From SXVE01 sp036388895 (GTDB taxonomy: Bacteria > Acidobacteriota > Blastocatellia > Pyrinomonadales > Pyrinomonadaceae), in NCBI GenBank assembly GCA_036388895.1, contig DASVQY010000020.1:1-64000 (forward strand): 64,000 nt of DNA, in the 5' to 3' direction. Below are positions 1 through 9,572 of this stretch, in pieces. A model generated the notes under the pieces. It did not search any database. It was given only the letters and a program-made list of their open reading frames with translations, and was not told the DNA's origin. Every line of letters begins with the position of its first letter. Position 1 is the first letter of the stretch. The position numbers and the translations under genes were made by a program.

Positions 1-2
1 AT

Positions 3-80
3 CAGGTATTTGCAGAGTTAGAAGATTTTCCTGTTGGGCATAGCAGAATTTTCCTGAGGAAGAGGTTAATTCAAACTTAG
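3..80 (+). CDS. possible 3' end of a gene cut by the window edge
   Basis: The first 25 codons of the window are open in this frame and end at TAG. The peptide has an ordinary composition (ends RKRLIQT), so it could be the C-terminus of a gene that starts to the left. It is too short to identify. The 28-bp dyad repeat lies about 35 bases downstream and could end its transcript. Confidence 0.25.
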   Translation, partial: QVFAELEDFPVGHSRIFLRKRLIQT

Positions 81-114
81 CATGCCAATTAGAAGTAAAA
101 GTAGTTAAATTTCT

Positions 115-142
115 TGTCTCATAAACCACCCTTTTTGAGACA
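115..142. repeat. 28-bp dyad repeat, copy 1
   Basis: A perfect 7-bp inverted repeat (TGTCTCA / TGAGACA) encloses a 14-base loop rich in A, then C, then T, followed by a T run. Two more copies of the same length lie at 1484-1511 and 4292-4319. The loop is conserved too, which argues for a repeat family rather than an ordinary terminator, though it could act as one. Confidence 0.7.
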
Positions 143-368
143 TTTTTTCTCACTTTCTTAAAATATCTTGGCGTTCGTCCGCAACTGCAACTAAATAAAT
201 GCCAGTTGGAATTTAGCTGAAATTGATAAGATTGATCTCGCATTCTGGCGGACCAACAAGGTTTTCCGCTCCGACAAAAAGTTGACTTTTTATTTTTTTT
301 ATTCAATTTGCTTTCCCGCTTAGAAAGCAAAATTCCATCGCTAACTCGGTCATAACTTAGAGTAACTC
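143..368. other. intergenic region upstream of the first complete gene
   Basis: No gene is visible. The stretch is AT-rich, with T runs near 290-300, and presumably holds the promoter of the secreted protein at 369. I see no convincing operator or riboswitch. Confidence 0.4.
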
Positions 369-1466
369 ATGAAAAAAACAATTTTACTTCTAACATCATT
401 AATGCTTTTTTCGCTGGTAGTTTTCGGGCAAAAGGCAACAAAAGTTGAAATCAAAGCGGATGACTCACCCTATGATGGCGGAACACTTTATGTCACCGTC
501 GGCGGAAAGAAACGCAAAATTGCCGATAATGCAAAGGATGTTTGGATCATCAATCAAGGAAATGAGGTAGTTTATTCATTCGGTGAAATGAGTCGCGGTT
601 TTGAGGGCGAAGGGGAATCGCTCAATCTATACAACGTCAAAACAGGTAAAACCCGTCAGATTATGGCTGAATATACTTTTGTCACCGGATTGTCCGAGGT
701 GAAATTGAGTACTGGTGCGAATGTGCTTTTGGTCAGTATGGGAGATGGAGGTTTAGGGGGTTCATATTTTGCCGTCGTCGATCCCAAACGCGGAGAGCTT
801 TTTGACGAGCATCTAGCCGAACTGATCGAAGTCAAAGGCGATAAAATCCGTCTGGCTTATTACAAACAAGACGATTGGGATGCCATCAATCAAGAAAGAG
901 ATTGGGAGGATCTTAAAGGTCAAAGCGCATTTGCCAAACCAACCAAAGTTAAGCCGGAAAAAACTCAAACTTTTGATCTCAATGAAATTCTTAAAAATAA
1001 AGTGATGGTCAACAAAACCAATGAGGAACTCGGCAAAGAACATGTCAGAAAATACAGCAGTTTAACCATTTATCGGTGGCGACCAAAAGATCAAGCCCCG
1101 GGCAAAGAATATTTTTTGATGGGAGTAATTAAAGACGTTCCGAAAACAATTTCGCCGCTTCGCACTTCGCTGGAATTATTGTTTGCCGATACGACGGCAG
1201 CCGAGAAACAAGACGGTTGGGAATCCGCCGTATTCAGAATGAAGTTTGAAGGCGTGATTTTGAAAGCGGGCGTTGCCACCATTAAATTCTCGCAGCCAGA
1301 GGAAAAGATGAAAATGCTTTCTTTCGCGCCGAAAATGTTTCTCGAAGCGGTGGAAAGAACCGCTAAACAATTTCCAAACGTCAAAACGGTTAAGATTTGT
1401 GAAGTCGGCGGAACCACACTTGCTTTTGACGCCACTCCGCAAATTCCGAAATGCGCGGCAAATTAA
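369..1466 (+). CDS. secreted protein of unknown function
   Basis: The product is 365 aa and begins with a clear signal peptide (Lys-Lys, then a hydrophobic stretch, ending at VVFGQ near residue 21), so it is exported to the periplasm or surface. I recognise no catalytic motif. The rest is a soluble mixed protein with many Lys and Glu residues and one Cys pair near the C-terminus (residues about 344 and 362). The gene stands alone: a 28-bp dyad repeat lies on each side (115-142 and 1484-1511), and the next gene converges on it. I cannot assign a function. Confidence 0.8.
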   Translation: MKKTILLLTSLMLFSLVVFGQKATKVEIKADDSPYDGGTLYVTVGGKKRKIADNAKDVWIINQGNEVVYSFGEMSRGFEGEGESLNLYNVKTGKTRQIMAEYTFVTGLSEVKLSTGANVLLVSMGDGGLGGSYFAVVDPKRGELFDEHLAELIEVKGDKIRLAYYKQDDWDAINQERDWEDLKGQSAFAKPTKVKPEKTQTFDLNEILKNKVMVNKTNEELGKEHVRKYSSLTIYRWRPKDQAPGKEYFLMGVIKDVPKTISPLRTSLELLFADTTAAEKQDGWESAVFRMKFEGVILKAGVATIKFSQPEEKMKMLSFAPKMFLEAVERTAKQFPNVKTVKICEVGGTTLAFDATPQIPKCAAN

Positions 1467-1483
1467 AGTTTGAAAATTAAAAG

Positions 1484-1511
1484 TGTCTCGAAAACGACCC
1501 TTTTTGAGACA
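1484..1511. repeat. 28-bp dyad repeat, copy 2
   Basis: This is the same 28-base unit as at 115-142, with the inverted ends TGTCTC / GAGACA and the shared inner bases AAAC and CCCTTTTT. It lies 18 bases after the stop codon of the secreted protein, between two convergent genes, where it could end transcription. Confidence 0.7.
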
Positions 1512-1530
1512 ATATAAACAGTTTATTAAA

Positions 1531-3969
1531 CTATCTGTGATGTCTTCCGCTTAAATTTGCGACAACAGCAACTAATTCAGCAGGTTCAACTGGTTTTGGA
1601 AGATGAATCTGAAATCCAGCTCGCAGCACTTTCATCCGATCTTCAACTCTTGCGTATGCCGTAAGGGCTGCTGCCGGAATCGTTCCTCCTTGTTCAGCAG
1701 ATAATGCTCTAACCTTTTTAATCAAAGAGTATCCATCCTCTCCAGGCATTCCCAAATCGCTTAATAATATGTCCGGACGCAACTCTTGTATTAAATTTAA
1801 CGCAGCGGCAGCTGAATCAGCCGCTGTAACCTTTGCTCCGCATTTTTCGAGTACAGCCCTGACAAGTCTTCGCCCGTCTCCTTCATCATCAACAACCAAA
1901 ACGTGCAGACCTTCTAATTCCGGCGTACATTCAAAAGGCACATCTCTGTTGCTAGTCGGATGCTCGCGTTCTTTGCTTTCCTCAGGTGATACTTCCACAG
2001 AGCGTAAACTAATCAGCGGCAGCTTTACCGTAAAGGTCGAGCCGCTTCCTTCACCACCGCTTTCCACTTCGACAGTGCCTCCGTGCATTTCTACCAAATG
2101 GCGGACAATTGCTAAACCAAGTCCCAAACCGCCGTGTTGTCGGGTAGTGGCTGAATCGGCTTGCCGAAAGCGTTCAAAAATAAACGGCATAACTTTTGGT
2201 GAAATGCCAATTCCTGTATCTGACACAATGATTTCTATATGAGAGTTTATGCGTTCCAAGCGGATCTGAACGCGACCCCCTTTAGGCGTAAATTTTACAG
2301 CGTTGGAGAGAAGATTCCAGACAATCTGCTGCAAGCGATTACGATCACCGGAAATCATACTGCTGCCGGAATCAAGCACTCGTTGCAGACGAATTTCTTT
2401 TGCCTGCGCCGCTGGCAAAACGGATTCAACCGCCGCTTCAATTACCGAAGAAAGTTCAAGAGGTTGCGTTTCAAGCTTTAATTTTCCAGAGATGATTCGT
2501 GACACGTCTAGAATGTCATCAATAAGTTGTGATTGAATGCGCGCATTGCGCCGAATGGTTTCTACTGCCCGCACTCTGATTTCTTCATCTGTCTTGGTAT
2601 CGCTTAACATCGTTGACCAACCAAGAATTGCATTCAGCGGTGTTCGCAATTCGTGCGATAGCGTGGCGAGAAACTCATCTTTGGCACGATTAGCCTGTTC
2701 TGCATCCCGACGGGCTTGCACCTGTTCGGTAATATCAAATCCGTGAGCGAAGATGCCCGAAACAGAGCCGTTCGCTTCCAAAATCGGCTGGTAGACAAAA
2801 TCCACGAAACGATTTTCCAGAGGAGCATCCGGTTCCCACTGAAGCTGGACAGAAAGTTCACGACCGATAAACGGTTCGCCGGTTTGAAAGACATTGTCGA
2901 GTATCTCGAAAAAGCCTTGTCCCTCAATCTCAGGCAAAGCCTCTCGAACGGGTTTTCCGATCACATCGCGGTGACCGATAAGCTGTAGATATGCCGGATT
3001 CGTCAGTTCAAAGATATGTTCCGGTCCCTTTAGAGTAGCGACAAACGCGGGCGCTTTGGTGAAAAGATAGGCGAGCTTTGAGCGTTCTGCTTCTAATTGT
3101 TCGAGCAATCTTTCGCGATCTTGTTCCGCTTGTTTACGGTCGGTGATGTTGTTAAAAAGTACGGCAACTTTTCTGCTTTCCTGCCCGCCGACGCGGAATG
3201 CGTTAACATCGAACCAGCGTCCCATTGCTTGCGAACCTTCTACAGCACGAACCGGTTCGCCTGTCGTGGCTACTTTGCCGTACAGCTGGTACCAGCGTTC
3301 TTCAAAATTAGGAACTAATTGACTGATTGGCGTACCGCGTAAAGCCTCGTCTGCCGGAATTCCGGTTAATTTCTCGAACGCCGGGTTGATTTCTAAAAAG
3401 CGGTAATCAACCGGCTCGCCCGCTTGGTTAAACAACACTTCAATTATACAAAAACCTTCATCTATTGAATTAAAAAGGGTGCGATAACGCTCGTCACTTG
3501 CCTCTAATTCTTGCTTGGTTCGTTTAATATCCGTTATCTCACGGGCAATTTTGGAAGCTCCAATAATCTTTCCATTTGCATTCTTAATAGGCGAAATGGT
3601 CAGTGAGATGTCAATAAGTTTTCCGCCTTTCGTTATACGAACAGTTTCATAATGTTCAATACGTTCACCATTTTTGATTCTTTCGAGAATAGCGGGCTCT
3701 TCATTATAATGGTCAGGAGGAATAAGTATTAAAATGGGCTTTCCGATCACCTCCTCGGCTTTGTAACCGAAGATTCTCTCAGCGCCTTTGTTCCAACTTG
3801 TTATTATTCCTTCCAGCGTTTTACTGATAATCGCGTCATCAGCAGAATCAATAATTGCAGCTAACCAATACGGCGCAATTTCATCAGATAGTGTTGTCTT
3901 TATACCTCTCTTTTCCGACTGATTTTTAGATGCCTTCCCTTGTTCGTTATCTTTTGTCATTAGTTTCAA
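1531..3969 (-). CDS. hybrid sensor histidine kinase with three PAS domains and a receiver
   Basis: A cytoplasmic signalling protein of 812 aa with no membrane segments. Three PAS-type sensor domains lie at about residues 33-150, 155-280 and 295-418. A HisKA domain carries the phospho-accepting His (SHELRTP, His about 439). The HATPase domain has its N box (WNLLSNAVKF, about 551-560) and G boxes (SDTGIGIS; GGLGLGLAIV). A C-terminal receiver domain has the phospho-Asp in LLSDLGMPG (about 738). The fused receiver suggests phosphorelay within the protein or on to an unlinked Hpt partner. No response regulator gene is adjacent. The signal sensed cannot be told; PAS domains without a membrane anchor usually sense cytoplasmic cues such as redox state or small ligands. 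Confidence 0.93.
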   Translation of the reverse strand: MKLMTKDNEQGKASKNQSEKRGIKTTLSDEIAPYWLAAIIDSADDAIISKTLEGIITSWNKGAERIFGYKAEEVIGKPILILIPPDHYNEEPAILERIKNGERIEHYETVRITKGGKLIDISLTISPIKNANGKIIGASKIAREITDIKRTKQELEASDERYRTLFNSIDEGFCIIEVLFNQAGEPVDYRFLEINPAFEKLTGIPADEALRGTPISQLVPNFEERWYQLYGKVATTGEPVRAVEGSQAMGRWFDVNAFRVGGQESRKVAVLFNNITDRKQAEQDRERLLEQLEAERSKLAYLFTKAPAFVATLKGPEHIFELTNPAYLQLIGHRDVIGKPVREALPEIEGQGFFEILDNVFQTGEPFIGRELSVQLQWEPDAPLENRFVDFVYQPILEANGSVSGIFAHGFDITEQVQARRDAEQANRAKDEFLATLSHELRTPLNAILGWSTMLSDTKTDEEIRVRAVETIRRNARIQSQLIDDILDVSRIISGKLKLETQPLELSSVIEAAVESVLPAAQAKEIRLQRVLDSGSSMISGDRNRLQQIVWNLLSNAVKFTPKGGRVQIRLERINSHIEIIVSDTGIGISPKVMPFIFERFRQADSATTRQHGGLGLGLAIVRHLVEMHGGTVEVESGGEGSGSTFTVKLPLISLRSVEVSPEESKEREHPTSNRDVPFECTPELEGLHVLVVDDEGDGRRLVRAVLEKCGAKVTAADSAAAALNLIQELRPDILLSDLGMPGEDGYSLIKKVRALSAEQGGTIPAAALTAYARVEDRMKVLRAGFQIHLPKPVEPAELVAVVANLSGRHHR

Positions 3970-4708
3970 AATAATAATTGCAAATCAAGTTTTCAACAAA
4001 TCCGACAATGAGTAAAGCAATGAAGTGTTTATTGAAGGTAACAATATTGATAATCTATCGAACAACCGTTTATAAAGGGGTATTATGCCAATGATGGGAA
4101 ACTAAAGAATTTGCCTATTTGAAAGTTAGAGAACTAGTTGAAGACAGAGAAGCCTAATCCAATATGAGAGTTTTGAAAGTTCTGGAAGATGCTAATTAAA
4201 GATTTGCTTGATGAAAACAAACTTCTAATTTGTATTGTTCTCCAAGTAAATAGCTTTTAATTAAACAAAATTGATAGAATCAAGTTAAATCAGTCTCAGA
4301 AACGCCCCTTTTTGACACATTTTTTTCCGCACAATAAATAAAAATTAAAACCTAATAAAACACAGCTTTCTGACGCTACTTTGTGTCATAAGTCATGTCA
4401 TAACTAAAATCCCAAAAACGTTCGTGTTTTGAATTATGAGACAGTTTTTTAAGCCCTGTTTTTAAGCTTCAAAATAACTGTTTTTCAGTATCAAATAAAA
4501 GGCATTCATTAATATACCGTAATTGAGCAATAACTGATTGCGCTGGTAATTTCCTTGCCTAAATATATTAAATTCTAGTAAAGTTTAATTAGCTCAAAGC
4601 CTCACGGGCTCCTTTATCCTTAAACAGATAATAAACAGTTAATCTCATTAACATTGTGTGCTTAGAGTGTAAATAAACCCTAAATCCATAAATTTAGTAC
4701 TTACAATT
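3970..4708. other. 740-base AT-rich intergenic region
   Basis: No credible gene is seen on either strand. The region holds the third 28-bp dyad repeat (4292-4319). A further GAGACA followed by a T run at 4438-4450 may be half of a decayed copy. It separates the divergently transcribed histidine kinase and the CSLREA protein, so both promoters should lie here, but none stands out. Confidence 0.5.
4292..4319. repeat. 28-bp dyad repeat, copy 3
   Basis: It matches copies 1 and 2 in length and inner bases (AAAC, CCCCTTTTT), but its outer ends have diverged (AGTCTC / GACACA), so the stem is weaker. A run of seven T follows, as in copy 1. Confidence 0.65.
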
Positions 4709-6707
4709 ATGAATAAATTATTCTTCAATAAAGGATTGAGCAGATTTGTGCTGTTAATTGTACTCATTTTTAGCAGCAGCGTTCTGGCAAACAGTGCGAC
4801 ATTTACCGTAACTAAAATCGTTGATACAAATGACGGAACTTGTAATACCGATTGCTCCCTGCGTGAAGCGGTCGCGGCGGCGAATACAGCTGTAACCGAT
4901 GATGTTATCGAGTTCGATCCCGCACTGTTCGGTTCAGCTCAAACCATAAAGCTAGACGGCGAGGAACTCCGCCTGTTCGCCAATTTCGGCGGTCTGACCA
5001 TAAACGGCACCGGAGCAAATTTGCTGACGATTGACGGCGATAATCGATCCCGCATTTTTCTGTTTTTTCAAATGCCGTTGTGACAATTAACAACGTAACT
5101 ATTACCAGAGGAAACGGAACGGGACAAAGTATTACCGCTTTGTCGGGACGCGGCGGCGCAATATTTAATAACGACGGCAATTTAACATTAAACAGGTCAG
5201 TGATTAGAGATAATAGTACAACACACGGCGGGGGCTTTTTAGTCTCGGTGGCGTTTTAACCATCATTGATTCTACTTTCTTCAATAATTCGACCAATGGC
5301 AACGGGTGCGGCGGCGCCATTTGTTATAGCGGTTCAAAAAATTCGACTATAACGAATTCAACAATCAGCAATAACTCGGGCGGCGACGTCGGCGGAATCG
5401 CTAATTATGGCGGAACAATCTCTTTGACTAACGTCACAATTGCCGGTAACGCGGGGTTTAGCACTGGCGGCGTTTACAACAGTCTCGGAGCAACAATCGA
5501 AGCATGCAACACAATTATTGCCGATAATACCGCGCCCGTTACTACTCCGCCTACGACATCACCCGATTTTCAAGGAGTTTTAAGTTCTCAAGGTTATAAT
5601 CTGATTGAAAGTACAGAAAGAACGACGATAACCGGCAATACTACAGGTAATTTTCTCGGGCAGGATCCCCAACTAATGCCGCTCGGCAATTACGGCGGAC
5701 CAACTCAAACGCATGCTCTCCGATTAACCAGTCCGGCAATCGATAAAGGAAACAGTTTCGGAGTAACTACTGACCAGCGCGCACAACCGCGCCCCTTTGA
5801 TAATCCGAACATTCCCAATGCGACGGGTAGCGATGGTACAGATATAGGTGCTTTTGAAAGACAAAATTTAGATAAAGCCTACAGTACATTATTCGACTTT
5901 GACGGAGATGGTAAATCCGACTTTTCTATCTTTCGTCCTTCTCTTGGAGAATGGTGGTATTACAGAAGTTCAGACGGTAACAATCGTGCTTTTCAATTCG
6001 GGACGGCAACGGATGTAATGACGCCGGGTGATTATACCGGAGATGGTAAAACTGATGTTGCTTTTTACCGGAATGGAATTTGGTATATTTTACGTAGTGA
6101 AGATTTCAGTTATTACGCTTTTCCTTTCGGACTAGCATATGATATTCCGGCTCCGGCTGATTACGATGGCGATGGCCACACAGATGCCGCAGTTTTTCGA
6201 TCATCAGAGAATAAATTCTATGTTCTCAAATCAACCGGAGGCGTTGTCACTCAAGTGCTGCTAAGTGCAGGTACTGGAGCGGTTCCGGTTTCGGCTGATT
6301 ATAACGGCGATGGTAAAGCCGATTTCGCACTCTTCAGCGCTTCGAGTAAAAAGTATATAATATGGGCCATCGGCGGGGTTACATTATTGGTACAGGATCC
6401 GCAAAAATCTGTTCCTATGGATTTTGACGGCGATGGCAAAATGGATATGGGCTTTTATGATCCGCAGACGGGAAGGTGGTATATTTCCCGCTTCGGAGGC
6501 TCCCGTGCTTACAGCGCGCTATTTGGCGATCCCGGTGATATTCCAGCACCTGCAGATTATGACGGCGACGGTAAAATGGATTTAGCCGTTTATCGACCAT
6601 CAACGGGAACATGGTGGTATGCAGCCAGTTCGGAGGGCAGACAGCACAGAGCAGTACAGTTTGGTATAAGTACGGATAAGCCTGTACCCGCTGCATTTGT
6701 CCGTTGA
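4709..6707 (+). pseudogene. CSLREA-domain surface protein with FG-GAP repeats, two frameshifts
   Basis: The N-terminus has a signal peptide (about residues 1-30) and then the CSLREA motif (TDCSLREAVAAAN). A Gly/Asn/Thr-rich right-handed beta-helix region follows. The C-terminal half, from about 5880, has repeated DxDGDGxxD calcium-binding loops of the FG-GAP/VCBS type. The reading frame is broken twice: near 5055-5068 (T runs) and at the G5 run 5230-5234. Each break is repaired by one added base, and the intervening frame is open and clearly homologous (for example VVTINNVTITRGN). This is either a recent pseudogene or a base-calling error in homopolymers. The intact protein would be about 666 aa, exported, probably surface-attached. 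The same C-terminal module occurs in the protein at 34737-36938. Confidence 0.85.
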
Positions 6708-6715
6708 TATTAGGA

Positions 6716-6751
6716 AAAAAGGTCGTAAGGAAAAAACTTACGGCTTTTTTT
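6716..6751 (+). terminator. terminator after the CSLREA gene
   Basis: The hairpin CGTAAG / CTTACG, extended by wobble pairs and an A/T-rich base, is followed by a run of T. It begins nine bases after the stop codon. Confidence 0.75.
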
Positions 6752-6930
6752 ATCGGTTCAATTTTATCTGTTCTTTATCGCTGTAACTTTTATTTGGTTG
6801 CTCAAGCAGCGGGAAAAGATAAATGCGCTCGTTCCGTTCGTGAATAAAGCTCACTTGAATTGAAAAAAACTAACACTTGTTTATCAAAGCCTGCCTGAGC
6901 ATCTTAGGCAGACTTTTTTGTTTGTAAATA

Positions 6931-8324
6931 TCATAAATCATTGAACCGCAAAATTTGATTAAAAGCATCTTCAAAGGTGTTAGGAATAATTCCAAAGTCC
7001 TTACCTTCAACTTTTCCATTTTCATTTGCCCAATTCCTAAATCGATCCTGACCACCGGTGCCAGGTTCTACATAAACGATAAAAGCTTGAGTTTGTGATA
7101 AAGGTCCCCAGATATGTTCATCGTTTTGTTGTAAGCATTGAACGCCACAATTGTAACGATTTTGGCATTAAGTAGTAATTCTTTGCTTCGCTCTTTCTGA
7201 TCGTTAAGAAAATAAGTAATTAAGCTCGGATGTTTATCGGGTTGATAACGGCAAATTTGCGGAAAGTAATGCCGCTTCCGCGCTGGCTCAAATGACGTAA
7301 GAATATTTTTAGGATTCCTTAAATGATACACGCCAACATTGCCGCCAATGTTAGCATCTCCACTAAAAATAAGACCTGTTTCAAATCCCTGAAAAATATC
7401 CTGAGGTAAAACAAACTGGCAGCCTCCATGCGGATAACAGATTTCAATTAATTGATTATCATTTAGATTGACCAGATCATCCTCAATGTCATAGTGAGTA
7501 ATCCCTTTTACTACTGAAAACACATTGCTAAACTTAAAAGCTTCCTCGAGAAGACGTTCGTAATTCAAGGTAACGGCAGCGCCCGACCAATTATTAGTTT
7601 TTAATTGTTGAGAGATTTTTCCTGCCAGCTTTGAATAAAGACTATTCGGTGTAAGTTTGTATCTGCTGAAGAAAATTGCCAGTTCGCGATCACGAGAAAG
7701 GTCAAATTGTCTTTGGTCCTCAATATTATTTAAAGCTTCCATTGCCTCTTCAAACGTATGATTATCTTGATCAAGAAACAGCCTTTCTACGTCGAGAGGA
7801 AGCGTTTTCCAGTACTTGAGCCCAAGTGCAACTTTCAACTTAAAATAAAGTTTATTTCCTAAAGGAGGTAAATAATCACGAAGATCCTTTGCATCCGAAC
7901 CATAACTCGCGCCAGCTCCAAATAAAAAAACGTGCTCCGGGTTAACAGGTACTTTTTTATATAATTGGTATGAAAGATTGGAGAGCGCCTTATACTCGGG
8001 TATTTCATTTTCATCCCAATAATCACCGATAGGATGCCAAACCATTTTGTTACTCTCGGTATCTAAGTTGTAGTAACCGCGAATTTGCAATCGGGATGAC
8101 AAAGGCGTAGGGACAGATCCGTCTCCCATAATAGGGGCAATATTAAGAGCACTACCGTCGAGAATGCACCATAGATTCGGCGTATCGGTTTCGGTGTTTG
8201 CTAGTGGTCCTTCCTCGGGTATATAGGTTTGCGAACCTTCATGAAGTCTTATTGGTTCGTAAGGACCTTCGGCGCGCAGTCGAGTAACAAGGTACCACTC
8301 AGAGTCATTTATTCTGCCTATCAT
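6931..8324 (-). pseudogene. SIR2-like domain protein, split by one frameshift near its end
   Basis: The main reading frame gives 418 aa. The SIR2-family nucleotide-binding loop FLFGAGAS is at about residues 133-140, followed by LNYERLLE near 253 and a PHGG motif near 297, as in SIR2_2-type proteins found in anti-phage systems, where they consume NAD. The first 120 residues are not recognised. Near 7124-7127 the frame breaks at an A4 run (minus strand); one added base restores a natural C-terminus (motifs EHIWGPLS and FIVYVEPG) that ends at 6931, for about 464 aa. A defence role is inferred from family and from the accessory setting; no partner gene such as an effector or helicase sits beside it. 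The gene looks more AT-rich than the housekeeping genes around it. Confidence 0.7.
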
Positions 8325-8498
8325 ATAACTTGCTGTTTTAATTCTTTTTTAATTGAATTTAGGCGGCTTCATTTTTCGACTATTCCCGTTTTAATGAATC
8401 CGTTTCCCTTCTTTCTTGTTTCTAGAGGTTACTGTTGTTCTTTTAACGGCAAAGTAACATTTAAAGATTAATTTTGTAAATTAAAATTTAACCAAACA

Positions 8499-8527
8499 AA
8501 AAGAGCAGTTTTGGTAGCTGCTCTTTT
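8499..8527 (-). terminator. terminator after the S24 gene
   Basis: A perfect 10-bp hairpin (AAAAGAGCAG / CTGCTCTTTT) with a 9-base loop lies about 50 bases downstream of the S24 peptidase stop codon. It is symmetric enough to work in both directions. Confidence 0.75.
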
Positions 8528-8575
8528 AATATGTCAGGTATTCGTTTTATATAGCTTTTAGTTTTTCCTGTTCTG

Positions 8576-9153
8576 TCAGTTGTCAGCCTCGGGTTTGGTT
8601 AAAGTTTTGACAACGTGCGTGACGACTCCGAGGATCTTGAACAATTCAAAGCCGGCGACGTTTTCCAAAACCTTTCCGTTCGAAGCGACAAGCCGCAAAC
8701 CAACAGCTTTTGATCTGATTTTCGAATATTTCGTAATCGGAAAGCCGTGAAAGCTTTTACACAAAACCAAATCCGATGAATTCGGCTTCTGATCAACAGC
8801 AACGACAGCCAGATCGCCATTTTCGATAATCTCGTAAGAATCGCCGTTAATGCGGACATAAAGAACCTTTTCGGTTTCACGCGCCTCATAATCGTCAAGG
8901 CATATCCGCTCAATAGTGTCGAATTCGGCGGCGGCTTGATGTAATTTATCGGTTTTTTTGCCGCCTCCCGTTTTGCAAATAATTCCAAGCCGCGACGAAT
9001 GCGACCGCCGCGCTGTCTTCGGTCGAGATTCGAGTTGAGGAAAATAAAATTCATTTCAAGCTCCTCATCTCGGGTGCAAACAAACTTGAGCGATTTGAAA
9101 TTCATCAGAACGACGTACACATTGCCGATTTTTTTCTCTCGAAGCTGTTTCAT
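8576..9153 (-). pseudogene. S24 (LexA/UmuD-type) peptidase, frame broken at an A7 run
   Basis: Two frames together encode about 190 aa. The C-terminal frame carries an S24 peptidase domain: VRINGDSYEIIENGDL includes the nucleophile Ser (GDS), and FPITKYSKI includes the likely general-base Lys. It ends with the family's ILGVVTHVVKTL. In LexA-like proteins this domain cleaves itself or a partner after DNA damage. The upstream frame begins at 9153, overlaps the preceding gene by ATGA and has no recognisable helix-turn-helix. The frames join at A7 (8953-8959) by a -1 shift, and the site is a canonical slippery heptamer A AAA AAA in the upstream frame. It may therefore be a one-base deletion or a programmed frameshift. 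The missing DNA-binding domain makes it UmuD-like rather than a repressor. Confidence 0.65.
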
Positions 9154-9365
9154 CTCGCACCTTCCGTTTGAACGTGTTCGAGAATGCTTCTGAATTTGAC
9201 GAGCCAGAGTTTAACGGCTTCGTCTTCGACCGTTTCGATTTCAGCCGAAAGCATATCAATGATTTTCCGCTGATTGTCAGGCGTAATGCCGCCGAATGCG
9301 ATGCGCAGACGGTTGATGCGATCAATGGTTTTACCGGCTTCGGTTGCAGTGCTTTGATTTTTCAT
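9150..9365 (-). CDS. 71-aa protein of unknown function
   Basis: A small, soluble, mostly helical protein (TPDNQRKIIDMLSAEIET, then a Trp-containing helix). It has a good ribosome binding site (GGAG about 11 bases upstream), and its stop codon overlaps the start of the S24 gene by ATGA, so the two are probably translated together. I do not recognise the family. Its place between a SWIM protein and an S24 peptidase suggests it belongs to the same mobile-element remnant. Confidence 0.6.
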   Translation of the reverse strand: MKNQSTATEAGKTIDRINRLRIAFGGITPDNQRKIIDMLSAEIETVEDEAVKLWLVKFRSILEHVQTEGAR

Positions 9366-9526
9366 TATCTCGCATCTCCGAAAAGAACGGTTAAAATGAG
9401 AAGCTCAATCGCCGACAGCAACAGAAGCGCCGACTAAGTTTGTTGAAAATAATTGGAAATCGTTTGTTGTTCGTTGTATTCTGTTCATTGTGAAATGATT
9501 CTCCTTAAATTTTAGGGTTGAATTAG

Positions 9527-9567
9527 AAAGGCTTAGGTGAGCGCTGCGAACGCTTTCCTAAGCCTTT
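9527..9567 (-). terminator. terminator after the SWIM gene
   Basis: A perfect 11-bp hairpin (AAAGGCTTAGG / CCTAAGCCTTT) starts a few bases after the SWIM stop codon. On the minus strand it is followed by TCTAATTC, so the T run is weak, but the stem is strong. Confidence 0.7.
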
Positions 9568-9572
9568 TGTTT

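Noticed and set aside
6870..7055. Separate 61-aa gene downstream of the SIR2-like gene
   Set aside because: The same bases read in another frame give the natural C-terminus of the SIR2-like protein after one frameshift.
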